Part shown: positions 12,556 to 19,833 of the stretch, in pieces
How positions within the stretch are numbered: the first letter of the stretch is position 1
Layout of the letters: the number at the start of each line of letters is the position of its first letter
NCBI GenBank assembly: GCA_964637705.1
Contig: CAZWVM010000027.1
Coordinates: forward strand, 1 to 25,594
From: CAZWVM01 sp964637705
GTDB taxonomy: Bacteria; UBA8481
DNA length: 25,594 nt
Reading direction: 5' to 3'
Notes under the pieces: generated by a model
Database searches by the model: none
What the model was told of the DNA's origin: nothing
Seen by the model: the letters and a program-made list of their open reading frames with translations, nothing else
Program-made: the position numbers and the translations under genes

Positions 12556-13883
12556 GGCCGAGCCGCCGGGGCGAGCGTCGGGGGAATCTCCTTCGCGAGC
12601 TTCAAGGCGCGGTAGACGTCCCCCTCGTCGAGGTTTCTCCACCAGACGTACCACGGTCCCTCCTTCAGGCACCCGGTGGACTGCGAAAAATACCACCCGT
12701 TGATGGGATTGTCCGCGCGGCTCCGCCAGAAGAAGGAGGCGTGGTTCTCCGTGAGGATGGTCCAGAGATCCGTGGCGATCCCCTCGCCGCGCGCCTCCGG
12801 CCTCACCGCGAACTTGTCCAGGTACATGAGACCCGCGACGTCCCGCACGATCGCCGCCCCCTTGTAGTCGGGATCGACGATCACGGTGCGAAACGGTCGC
12901 TGTCGGCTGGCCTTGCGGCCGAAGTAGTCGCGCGCGAGCCGGCGGCCGAACGACCGCTCGATCAGCGCGCGCAGGCGGGACCTCGAAATCCCCGCGAGCC
13001 CCTCGTGGACCGAGAGGGTCCGCCCCCGCTTGACGAGCGTGCCTCCTCCCTTCTGGGTGAAGAGCTCGCGCAGGAGGTTGGGCGCCGCGCAGAATTCGAC
13101 GACCGAGCGTGCCGGAAGGGACTCCAGGAGCGCGACACACTCCCGCAGGCGGGCGGCCTCGGCCCGGTCGAGGACTCCGGGGCGGAAGAGTTCCTCGGCG
13201 TGCAATCGCAGGTTGATGTAGTCGACGTGCGTGCCGTCGGCGCGGTGGATACCGCCCAGTTCGCGGATGCGGACGATCTTCCGGGGACGCAGGGTGGCGA
13301 CGAGCGCGGAGGTGGCGCATCGGAGCCGTACCGGCAGAGAAGCGCCGTGGCGGTTGTCGTCGGTTTCGTCCGCGCAGAGCGCGGCGACCACCGGAATCTG
13401 GTCGCGCCGGATGGCCGTGGCGATCGGCGCGGTGTGCGCGTGAACACGGCCGTCCCGGCCGCGGTGGAAGACGCCCTCGACGAGCGCCGCCGCCTCGCCC
13501 TCGTGCAGGGTCACCGTCGAAACGAGCGTCTCGGAGACGGCCAGCGTCGCCTCGCGCGCGGCGAGCCAGTCCGCCGGCTTCGCCTCCGGGCGCGTCGCCG
13601 TCAAGCCGTCCAGCCAGTCCATGATCCGGCGCGTGGCGCGCGCCGGCCGGCCGGAGGTGGCCGACGAGGCGCCGTGGAGGACGACGGGATAGAGGTCGAG
13701 CGAGGCGAGGAAGGCGCACTGCAGGGCGAGCATGTGCAGAGACATCTGGTTGAGGTCGCCCGCGAGCTCGACCACGGCGAAGCGATGCGGGTCGCCGCGC
13801 TGGAAGAGTTTGAGGTACATCTCGGCCTCGCGCGCCGCACCGATCTCCTCGAAGAACCGTATGATCAGTTCGTAACGTTCCAT
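12552..13883 (-). CDS. Fused amino-acid-kinase-like/NAT-domain protein, probable N-acetylglutamate synthase
   Basis: The 443-residue protein resembles the Xanthomonas/vertebrate-type N-acetylglutamate synthases: an N-terminal acetylglutamate-kinase-like domain (about residues 30-270) and a C-terminal NAT (DUF619, GNAT fold) domain (about 290-443). The NAT part carries YLDKFAV near residue 352, RGEG for acetyl-CoA, and the FFWRSRADNPINGWYFSQSTGCLKEG segment typical of the family. It makes N-acetylglutamate from acetyl-CoA and glutamate, the first step of arginine synthesis. In the kinase-like domain the phosphate-binding Lys of K-x-GG is Glu39 (VELAGD), so kinase activity is probably lost. Overlaps the GlgA-like gene by GTGA. 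No arg gene is next to it, which is unusual; another acetyl acceptor cannot be ruled out. Confidence 0.82.
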   Translation of the reverse strand: MERYELIIRFFEEIGAAREAEMYLKLFQRGDPHRFAVVELAGDLNQMSLHMLALQCAFLASLDLYPVVLHGASSATSGRPARATRRIMDWLDGLTATRPEAKPADWLAAREATLAVSETLVSTVTLHEGEAAALVEGVFHRGRDGRVHAHTAPIATAIRRDQIPVVAALCADETDDNRHGASLPVRLRCATSALVATLRPRKIVRIRELGGIHRADGTHVDYINLRLHAEELFRPGVLDRAEAARLRECVALLESLPARSVVEFCAAPNLLRELFTQKGGGTLVKRGRTLSVHEGLAGISRSRLRALIERSFGRRLARDYFGRKASRQRPFRTVIVDPDYKGAAIVRDVAGLMYLDKFAVRPEARGEGIATDLWTILTENHASFFWRSRADNPINGWYFSQSTGCLKEGPWYVWWRNLDEGDVYRALKLAKEIPPTLAPAARP

Positions 13884-13921
13884 CTCTATCGCCCCGTCGT
13901 TCCTCCACCACCGAGTCTACG

Positions 13922-13937
13922 AAAAAGCGCGGCGCGC
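13922..13937 (-). terminator. Weak candidate terminator after VKOR-DsbA gene
   Basis: On the minus strand a short GCGC-GCC-GCGC stem (13927-13937) is followed by TTTTT (13922-13926), eight bases after the VKOR-DsbA stop and before the NAGS-like start. The stem is only 4 bp, so it would be inefficient, giving partial separation of the glyQS-VKOR unit from the downstream genes. Confidence 0.3.
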
Positions 13938-13944
13938 GTCATCC

Positions 13945-15102
13945 CTACCGTCGCGACTCCCGCTCGATCAATTCCCTCAGAAACCACTCCTGCGGCATCC
14001 CCTCCATCCCCATCCCGTTGACGAAGAGCGTCGGGGTGTGCCGCACGGAGGCCATGGCGGCGATGCCGAGATCGCGCTGGAGATCGAGAACCGCGCGGGT
14101 GTCGCCGCGCAGGGCCGCCATGTCCGGCGCGCCGGCGATCCGCGCCAGCTCGTCCGCGCGGCCCTCGTCCAACAGGCCCGGATCGTCGTACAGGGCGTCG
14201 TGGACCTCCCAGAGGCGGCCGCGCGGGGTCGCGTAGGAGGCCACGAGGGCCGCCAGGCAGGAGCCGGGCTTTTCCACCTCGGCCCGCGGGTTGCACTCCC
14301 GGCTCCGCGGGTGCGGCACGAAGATGAATTTCACGCCCTCGTCGCGCGCGATCTCGTCCAGGAGGTCACGGCCGTCGCGGCAGACCGGGCAGAGAAAATC
14401 CGCGAACTCGACGATCGTGACCCGCGCGTCACCGGGTCCTCGAAAGGGGCGGTCCCCGAGCAGTTCGCCGAGCGTCTCCATCCGCGGCACCCGTCCCTCC
14501 AGGATCTCCCGGTACTGCGGCTCCGCGTCGAGTTGCTCCTCACGGGCCACGTGGTTGGCGAGAGGAATGCCGGCGAGCGCCAGGGCGGCCGCGACGGCAA
14601 GGCCCGCGACGAGACGCCTGTCCGCGAGGATCGTGCCGAGTTCCTCGCGCACGATCGCGGCGACGGGAGAGGAGCGCCGCCGAAAGACGAGCAGCGAGAC
14701 GAGCAGGATGAGGGGCGTGAGCAGGTGCAGGACCAGGCAGAAGGGGCAAGGGCTGCGGAGCTTGAAGAAGGAGACGTAGGCGAGCCAGGCGCAGAAGAGA
14801 GAGCCGCCCGCCGAGAAAACGACGAGGAGGAGCGCGTTGCGGTCGGCGCGACGCGGATGGAAGAGGGGTTGAACGGAGAGGAGCAGCCAGAGCAGGTAAT
14901 TGACGACCGCGTAGCTGGAAAGCGGCAGACCGAAGAGCCTCCCGTAGCGCGACGTGAGGGCCGGCAGGCAGTCGAAGCCGGGCGCGACATGGCAATAAAC
15001 GGCCAGCGACGAGGCGTTCCGCTGGATCGCGGCGAGCCAGACCGAATCGGCGAGAGCGAGGAAGGAGAGAAGGGCGAGGAGGAACCAGGGGAGGCGGCGC
15101 AT
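13945..15102 (-). CDS. VKOR-DsbA fusion disulfide oxidase
   Basis: The product (386 residues from GTG 15105, 385 from ATG 15102) fuses a vitamin K epoxide reductase domain to a DsbA-like thioredoxin domain. By the longer numbering, the VKOR part (about residues 5-145) has the loop cysteines Cys38 and Cys46, four or five membrane helices and the active CPFC (Cys120/Cys123). A further helix at about 165-182 leads to the periplasmic thioredoxin fold (about 215-386), with CPVC (Cys239/Cys242) and cis-Pro358 (HTPT). Such fusions replace DsbA and DsbB: the thioredoxin part oxidises secreted proteins and passes electrons via VKOR to quinone. An extra cysteine pair, Cys271/Cys283, lies in the thioredoxin domain. 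The start overlaps the glyS stop (TGATG). Confidence 0.92.
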   Translation of the reverse strand: MRRLPWFLLALLSFLALADSVWLAAIQRNASSLAVYCHVAPGFDCLPALTSRYGRLFGLPLSSYAVVNYLLWLLLSVQPLFHPRRADRNALLLVVFSAGGSLFCAWLAYVSFFKLRSPCPFCLVLHLLTPLILLVSLLVFRRRSSPVAAIVREELGTILADRRLVAGLAVAAALALAGIPLANHVAREEQLDAEPQYREILEGRVPRMETLGELLGDRPFRGPGDARVTIVEFADFLCPVCRDGRDLLDEIARDEGVKFIFVPHPRSRECNPRAEVEKPGSCLAALVASYATPRGRLWEVHDALYDDPGLLDEGRADELARIAGAPDMAALRGDTRAVLDLQRDLGIAAMASVRHTPTLFVNGMGMEGMPQEWFLRELIERESRR

Positions 15103-17156
15103 CACAGCCGCGAGAAGTCCAGCACCCTCAGGAAGATCGAACCGAGCCGCGCCAGGAGCGCCTTGCGGTTCCGGCGGAGCGCGGCGTCATCGGCGTTCAC
15201 CAGGACGTCGTCGAAGAAACGGTCCACCGCGGGCCGCACGCCCGCCATCGCCGTCAGGGCGTCATCCACGCGCCCCTGCGCGAGCGAACCCGCGACCTCC
15301 CGGTCGAGCGCGTCGGCGGCGCCCATGAGCGCCTTCTCGGCCTCCTCGACGAGAAGGCTTCCGTCGACCGCCGGCGCGACGTCGTCGGAGGGCTCGAGGA
15401 TGTTCATCACGCGTTTGAAGGACGTGGCCATGTCGTCGAAGTCGGCGCGCTCCCGCAATTGCGAGGCGGCGCGAGCCCGGCGCTCGAGGTCCGGCAGGTC
15501 CGTCCAGCCGACCGCGGCCACGGCCTCGGCGATCCCGGCGTTCATCCTCCCCTCGCCGCGCTCCACCAGGTGATTGAGAGCGCGCTGGCGCACGAAGGCG
15601 AGCACCTTCTCGTCCCGGATCAGCTCGCGCAGATCGAACGGGCGGCCGTGTTCCAGGAGGATCCTGACGATGCCGATCGCCGCGCGGCGGAGCGCGAAGG
15701 GGTCGGCCGAACCGGTCGGTTCCATCCCCGCTCCGAAGATGGAGTGCAGGGTGTCGGACTTCTCGGCAAGCGCCACGCAGGCGGAGACACCGCGCGGGAC
15801 GCGGGGATCAGCGCCGAGCGGCCAGTAGTGCTCCTCGATCGCGGCCGCGACCGGCGCCGGCTCGCCCTGCGCCTCGGCGAGTCGCCTCCCGATCACGCCC
15901 TGCAGTTCCGGGAACTCGAAGACCATCTTCGTGGTGAGATCGGCCTTGGAGAGTCGTGCGGCGCGCCGCACCGCGTCGACGTCCTCGACACCGAGAAGCG
16001 GCGCGATCCGCGCGGCCGTCCCCTCGATCCGGTTCACGCGCTCGAGCATCGAGCCGACGTCCTTGTGGAAGGTGACACGGCCGAGATCCTCGACGCGGTC
16101 GGCAAGCCGCCTCTCCAGGTCGGTCGCCCAGAAATAGTTGGCGTCGGAGAGGCGCGCCGAGAGGACGCGGCGGTTGCCGGCCGCGACGTTCTCGCGCCGC
16201 CGCGCCTCCGCCGCCGCCTCGGCATTCTGACCGAAGGTGCGGTTCGAGACGACGAGGAAGCGGGGCAGGAGACGGTCCCCGGAGACGAGCGGCACGTATT
16301 TCTGGTGCCGCCACATCGTGAGCTCCAGCACCTCGCGAGGCGCCCTCGTGTAGGTCTCGTCGAAGTCTCCGACCATGATCTCCGGGTCCTCGACGTGGTC
16401 GGCGAGATACGGCACGGTCGTCTCACCGTCCATGAAGACCGGCTCGGCGCCCTCGCGAATCGCGGCCTCCTCGAGCTGGCGCCGGATGACGGCGGCCCGG
16501 CGCTCCGGGTCGACGAGGACGCCGTGCCCGGCGAGCGTCTCGAGGTAGGCTCCCGTCGCGGGTATCTCGACAGGCGACGCGACGCCGTCGGCGTCGGTCA
16601 TGCGGCGGATCCAGCTCGTCCGTCCCGCCGTCAGCCCGCTCCATGAGACCGGCAGAACCTCGGCATCGACGAGAGCGACGATCCAGCGCACCGGGCGCAC
16701 GAAGCGCACTCCCGTGGCGTTCCAGCGCATCGACTTCGGCCAGGGCAGGGCTGAAAGCACGGCCGGAACGGCTTCGACGAGGAGTTCCTTCGCCGGGCGG
16801 CCCGCGACCGTCACCTCCGCCGTGACGTATTCTCCTTCCCTCTTCAACGCCTCGATCCCGACTCCGACCTTGCGGGCGAAGCCCTCCGCGGCCTTTGTCG
16901 GACGCCCCTCGGCGTCGAACGCGACGCGGGCGGGCGGTCCCTTGTGCTTCTCCACAACGTCCTCGGACCGCGCCGGAATGTCCGAGACGTGGAGGGTGAG
17001 CCGACGCGGAGTGCCATAGACCCGCGGTCGGCACGAGGCGATGAAGGACGGGAACCCGGCGAAGTGGGACGCGAAGGCCTTTTCGAGGTTCCTGCGGCCC
17101 TCGGGCAGGAACGCGGCAGGGATCTCCTCGACGCCGATCTCCAGGAGGAATTCCAC
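15102..17156 (-). CDS. glyS: Glycine--tRNA ligase beta subunit
   Basis: With GlyQ it forms the alpha2beta2 bacterial glycyl-tRNA synthetase; the beta subunit recognises tRNA-Gly. Its 684 residues match the family (about 690). Typical elements are the start EFLLEIGVEEIPAAFLPEG, MRWNATGVRFVRPVRWIVAL near residue 140, PRFLVVSNR near 300, a central HD-type domain (about 380-520) and the C-terminal anticodon-binding DALR-like domain (VDRFFDDVLVNADD near 645). The start is GTG 17156, one base after the glyQ stop. It is followed by the VKOR-DsbA gene with overlapping codons. Confidence 0.96.
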   Translation of the reverse strand: MEFLLEIGVEEIPAAFLPEGRRNLEKAFASHFAGFPSFIASCRPRVYGTPRRLTLHVSDIPARSEDVVEKHKGPPARVAFDAEGRPTKAAEGFARKVGVGIEALKREGEYVTAEVTVAGRPAKELLVEAVPAVLSALPWPKSMRWNATGVRFVRPVRWIVALVDAEVLPVSWSGLTAGRTSWIRRMTDADGVASPVEIPATGAYLETLAGHGVLVDPERRAAVIRRQLEEAAIREGAEPVFMDGETTVPYLADHVEDPEIMVGDFDETYTRAPREVLELTMWRHQKYVPLVSGDRLLPRFLVVSNRTFGQNAEAAAEARRRENVAAGNRRVLSARLSDANYFWATDLERRLADRVEDLGRVTFHKDVGSMLERVNRIEGTAARIAPLLGVEDVDAVRRAARLSKADLTTKMVFEFPELQGVIGRRLAEAQGEPAPVAAAIEEHYWPLGADPRVPRGVSACVALAEKSDTLHSIFGAGMEPTGSADPFALRRAAIGIVRILLEHGRPFDLRELIRDEKVLAFVRQRALNHLVERGEGRMNAGIAEAVAAVGWTDLPDLERRARAASQLRERADFDDMATSFKRVMNILEPSDDVAPAVDGSLLVEEAEKALMGAADALDREVAGSLAQGRVDDALTAMAGVRPAVDRFFDDVLVNADDAALRRNRKALLARLGSIFLRVLDFSRL

Positions 17157-17157
17157 G

Positions 17158-18069
17158 CTACTTCACCGCCGCGCCGCGCCGCATCGGGAATCCGAGCGCC
17201 TCGCGCCATTCCAGGTAGGCCTGCGCGGTTCGACGCGCGATCCCGCGCACGCGGCCGATGTAGCCGGCGCGCTCGGTGACCGAGATGGCGCCGCGGGCGT
17301 CGAGCATGTTGAAGGTGTGCGACGCCTTCAGCACGTGATCGTAGGCCGGGAAGACGAGCGGCGTCTTCACGCCGTTCTTGTCCTCCACGAAGGTCCCGGC
17401 GAGCCGCTTCGCCTCCTTCTCGCACCAGCCGAAGTAGTCGAGAAGGAAGGGAACATCGCTGTGCGAGAAGTTGTAGTGCGAGAACTGGAACTCCGTGGCG
17501 TGGTGGACGTCGCCGTAGGGCACGTTCGGAGCCCAGTCGATATTGTAGACGTTGTCCCGGCCCTGCAGGTACATCGCGATGCGCTCGAGACCGTAGGTCA
17601 ATTCGAGCGAGATCGGCTCGAGGTCGTAGCCGCCGGCCTGCTGGAAGTACGTGAACTGGGTGATCTCCATGCCATCGAGCCAGACTTCCCACCCGAGGCC
17701 CCACGCGCCCAGGGTCGGCGACTCCCAGTCGTCCTCCACGAAGCGCACGTCGTGCTCGGCCAGGTTGATCCCCAGCGCGAGGAGCGACTCGAGATAGAGA
17801 TCCTGGGCGTTCGGAGGCGCGGGCTTCATGATGACCTGGTACTGGTAGTAGTGCTGCAGGCGGTTCGGGTTCTCGCCGTATCGGCCGTCTGTCGGTCGGC
17901 GGGACGGCTCGACGTATGCGACGTTCCAGGGCTCGGGGCCGAGGGAACGGAGGAAGGTGTGCGGCGAGAAGGTGCCCGCGCCCTTCTCCGTGTCGTACGG
18001 CTGGGCGATGATGCAGCCCTTGTCCGCGTAGAAGCGGGAGAGCTTGAGGATGACGTCCTGGAGATTCAT
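17158..18069 (-). CDS. glyQ: Glycine--tRNA ligase alpha subunit
   Basis: The catalytic subunit of the two-subunit glycyl-tRNA synthetase activates glycine with ATP. The 303-residue sequence is strongly conserved: QPYDTEKGAGTFSPHTFLRSLGPEPW (about 23-49), YVEPSRRPTDGRYGENPNRLQHYYQYQV (about 52-79), GWEVWLDGMEITQFTYFQQ and the class II motif 3 region GLERIAMYLQG. ATG 18069 lacks a clear Shine-Dalgarno. A promoter-like pair lies just upstream at 18081-18109. It is the first gene of a minus-strand run with glyS and the VKOR-DsbA gene. Confidence 0.97.
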   Translation of the reverse strand: MNLQDVILKLSRFYADKGCIIAQPYDTEKGAGTFSPHTFLRSLGPEPWNVAYVEPSRRPTDGRYGENPNRLQHYYQYQVIMKPAPPNAQDLYLESLLALGINLAEHDVRFVEDDWESPTLGAWGLGWEVWLDGMEITQFTYFQQAGGYDLEPISLELTYGLERIAMYLQGRDNVYNIDWAPNVPYGDVHHATEFQFSHYNFSHSDVPFLLDYFGWCEKEAKRLAGTFVEDKNGVKTPLVFPAYDHVLKASHTFNMLDARGAISVTERAGYIGRVRGIARRTAQAYLEWREALGFPMRRGAAVK

Positions 18070-18080
18070 GGTCCGGCGAG

Positions 18081-18109
18081 ACTATAGCGCAGGAGGCCCG
18101 CGCTGGCCA
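18081..18109 (-). promoter_or_regulatory. Candidate promoter of glyQS
   Basis: TATAGT (complement of 18081-18086, 5/6 to consensus) and TGGCCA (18104-18109, 4/6) are separated by 17 bases. The -10 box is 11 bases before the glyQ ATG, so the leader would be only about five bases. Confidence 0.5.
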
Positions 18110-18155
18110 TATTCTTGAACGGAAAACGTCGCCGTCGGACCGCGCGCGAGGGAAG

Positions 18156-18506
18156 CTAGGAGACGCTGGAGATCAACTCGGCCATCCGGAAGGGCTTCTT
18201 CAGGGCCCCGTCGACGCCGAGTTCCGAGGCGCGCGAGAAGGTGTCTGGATCCGCCGTCGCCAGGATGATGCGCGCACGCGCATAGGAGCTTCGAATCGCC
18301 GGGATGAGCGCCGTTCCCGATTCGTTCCCCAGCCGCTCGTCGAGGATGACCGATACCGGCCTCGCCTCGACGGCGGACGAAGGCTTGCGTTGAAACTGGG
18401 CGGCGCTCAGGAAGGTGTCGAGGACCTGGTGCTGGGCGGACTCGAGAGCGAACCGGTAGACTTCGACGAGGTCGATCTCGTCCTCGAAGATCACGACGTG
18501 CGACAC
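18156..18506 (-). CDS. Stand-alone response-regulator receiver-domain protein
   Basis: The 116-residue protein is a single receiver (CheY-like) domain without an output domain. It has the acidic pair Glu8/Asp9, the phospho-acceptor Asp56 (VILDERLG), Thr84 (ILATAD) and Lys104 followed by cis-Pro (KKPF), so all signature residues are present. It should be phosphorylated by a histidine kinase encoded elsewhere and act by protein contact. The GTG at 18506 is preferred because AAGGGGG lies upstream and because a good promoter (18537-18566) would start transcription downstream of the longer ATG at 18566. It is divergent from a membrane protein and methyltransferase pair. No kinase is adjacent. Confidence 0.85.
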   Translation of the reverse strand: MSHVVIFEDEIDLVEVYRFALESAQHQVLDTFLSAAQFQRKPSSAVEARPVSVILDERLGNESGTALIPAIRSSYARARIILATADPDTFSRASELGVDGALKKPFRMAELISSVS

Positions 18507-18517
18507 GGGGGACCCCC
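18507..18517 (-). promoter_or_regulatory. GGGGG-A-CCCCC palindrome covering the ribosome binding site of the receiver gene
   Basis: The 11 bases directly before the GTG start form a mirror inverted repeat of five G:C pairs around one base; on the minus strand it reads GGGGGTCCCCC and includes part of the G-rich Shine-Dalgarno. A hairpin with a three-base loop could occlude the ribosome site. Confidence 0.4.
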
Positions 18518-18536
18518 TTCGAGACTCAACGACAGC

Positions 18537-18566
18537 ATTGTAGCGGATCCTCCCGTCGTTTTTCAA
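18537..18566 (-). promoter_or_regulatory. Promoter of the receiver-domain gene
   Basis: TTGAAA (complement of 18561-18566, 5/6) and TACAAT (complement of 18537-18542, 5/6) are separated by 18 bases, the best sigma70-type match seen in the window. Transcription would start near 18530, about 24 bases before the GTG at 18506. Confidence 0.6.
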
Positions 18567-18591
18567 GAGCCGGAGGGCCGTCTTCGATCCC

Positions 18592-18620
18592 TTGTGCCGG
18601 CCGGAACCCGGCCGTAGTAT
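18592..18620 (+). promoter_or_regulatory. Promoter with a palindromic spacer before the membrane protein gene
   Basis: TTGTGC (18592-18597) and TAGTAT (18615-18620) are 17 bases apart and the 17-base spacer (18598-18614) is exactly a perfect inverted repeat, CGGCCGG-AAC-CCGGCCG. The repeat could be an operator. The -10 is 14 bases before the ATG at 18635, with no Shine-Dalgarno. Confidence 0.45.
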
Positions 18621-18634
18621 CCCCCCGCGCCGCC

Positions 18635-19342
18635 ATGACCGGACATTCGCCCCCGCCGCCTCCCCTCTCCCTCGCCTCCTGGATCCTCTTTCGCCTCGCT
18701 CCTTCGACGCTTCTCGTTCTCGCCGCCGGGCTCCTTTCGGGCTTTTTCCGCACCTTCCAGTTCTTTCCCGCCGGGCTCCAGGGCATGGTCGTGGGAGGCC
18801 TCATCGGCTACGTGGCCGGGCGCATCGCGCGCGGCGACCGGGGCGGTTTCTCCTCCTTCCCCTTGAGGGCCTGGGCGTCCCTCTCCTTCGGCTTCGCCTT
18901 CGTCTTCGTCTCGATCGTCACGGCCAGCATCCTCAACGCCGGACCAGGAGACGCTCCCCTCTCCTGGATCCTCGATGTCGTCGACGGCTCGCGCAAGGAA
19001 CTCTTCTTCAGTGCCGGCCGGCATAGCGCGGTCGCCGGCCGGATCGACGGCGCCTGGTGGCTGCTCTTCAATCTCCTCGACGCGTGCCTCTTCGCCTTCC
19101 TCTGCCTCGCCTTCATGGTCGTCGGTTTCTTCCCGGACAACGACGCCGAAAGGGACGGCGAGAACGAATCGTCCGAGGTCGATGCCGCCCCGGACGGCGC
19201 CACGGTCTCTCCCACGACCCTTTTTCCCGCCGAATCCTTCCCCGGCGGCCTCACCGGATGTGTTCTCTTCGCGGGAACGTTCCTGCTCGCCGCCTCCTTC
19301 ACGACCGTTCTGCTCCTGCTCGGCTGGATGGTCGGCGCGTGA
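18635..19342 (+). CDS. Polytopic membrane protein of unknown function
   Basis: 235 residues with about five hydrophobic segments (about 14-36, 47-64, 79-100, 140-165 and 205-232) and an acidic, probably cytosolic or periplasmic, loop (about 168-200, rich in D/E). The N-terminus is proline rich (GHSPPPPPLS). I recognise no conserved motif or named family. ATG 18635 is the only sensible start; it lies 14 bases after a -10-like box. Its stop overlaps the start of the methyltransferase gene (GTGA), so the two proteins are probably made together and may act in the same membrane process. Confidence 0.7.
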   Translation: MTGHSPPPPPLSLASWILFRLAPSTLLVLAAGLLSGFFRTFQFFPAGLQGMVVGGLIGYVAGRIARGDRGGFSSFPLRAWASLSFGFAFVFVSIVTASILNAGPGDAPLSWILDVVDGSRKELFFSAGRHSAVAGRIDGAWWLLFNLLDACLFAFLCLAFMVVGFFPDNDAERDGENESSEVDAAPDGATVSPTTLFPAESFPGGLTGCVLFAGTFLLAASFTTVLLLLGWMVGA

Positions 19343-19779
19343 AGCCCGGCGTCGCGTCCCGGCTGATCGTCACGGTCCAGCTCGGCGTTATCGCCTACCT
19401 CGCGGCATCCGGTCCCCTGATCCCGCGCAACCCCGCGTTCCTGGTTCCGCTCGTGGCCGGACTCGTCATCGGGTTATGGGCGCTCCACGCCATGAGACGC
19501 ACCCGCTTCCGCATCGGTCCCGAACCGGCACAGAAGATCGATTTCGTCTCGAAAGGCCCTTACCGGTGGATTCGTCACCCGATGTATTCCTGCGTCATTC
19601 TCGTCGCTTCCGTATGGGTATTCGACTCCCCGTCGGAGCAACGGATCATGGCATGGGCGGTTCTTCTCCTTGTCCTGGGACTCAAGATTCACATCGAGGA
19701 GAAGCTGCTGATGAAGTTGTTTCCACGCTACTGGCACTATCGCCGCGGGACCAAGATGCTCATTCCGTTTCTCTTCTAG
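19339..19779 (+). CDS. Isoprenylcysteine carboxyl methyltransferase (ICMT)/PEMT-like membrane methyltransferase
   Basis: The 146-residue protein has hydrophobic N-terminal helices (about 8-50) and the C-terminal core of the bacterial ICMT/PEMT-like family: SKGPYRWIRHPMYS (about 70-83), with the RHPMY motif, then a helix and E-EE-LL-KLFPRYWHYRRGTKMLIP, which forms the AdoMet pocket. These enzymes move a methyl group from S-adenosylmethionine to lipids or other membrane substrates; bacterial members have mostly unknown substrates. The GTG at 19339 overlaps the preceding stop; the frame is open further upstream but only over the neighbouring gene. It is short compared with many relatives (about 180-200), because only two N-terminal helices are present. 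Confidence 0.85.
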   Translation: MKPGVASRLIVTVQLGVIAYLAASGPLIPRNPAFLVPLVAGLVIGLWALHAMRRTRFRIGPEPAQKIDFVSKGPYRWIRHPMYSCVILVASVWVFDSPSEQRIMAWAVLLLVLGLKIHIEEKLLMKLFPRYWHYRRGTKMLIPFLF

Positions 19780-19833
19780 GTTCACTTCACGTGACGCAAC
19801 AATGATCTCAGGTGCAACCGTAGGGAAAGCCCG
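19780..19833. other. Convergent intergenic gap between ICMT-like and mutL genes
   Basis: 54 bases between convergent stops. I see no convincing hairpin with a T-tract here, so termination may be Rho-dependent on both strands. Confidence 0.4.

Noticed and set aside
11122..13911. Apparent 929-residue frame joining NAGS region and GlgA
   Set aside because: The upstream part is an Arg/Pro-rich out-of-frame reading of the NAGS-like gene; the real GlgA-like start is GTG 12555, so it is not a fusion.
14038..15573. Long plus-strand open frame opposite VKOR-DsbA and glyS
   Set aside because: Antisense to well-supported genes and its composition is repetitive Arg/Glu/Asp; no domain is visible.
18507..18566. 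Longer start (ATG 18566) of the receiver protein
   Set aside because: It would begin inside the -35 box of the best promoter candidate; the first 20 residues are outside the receiver fold.
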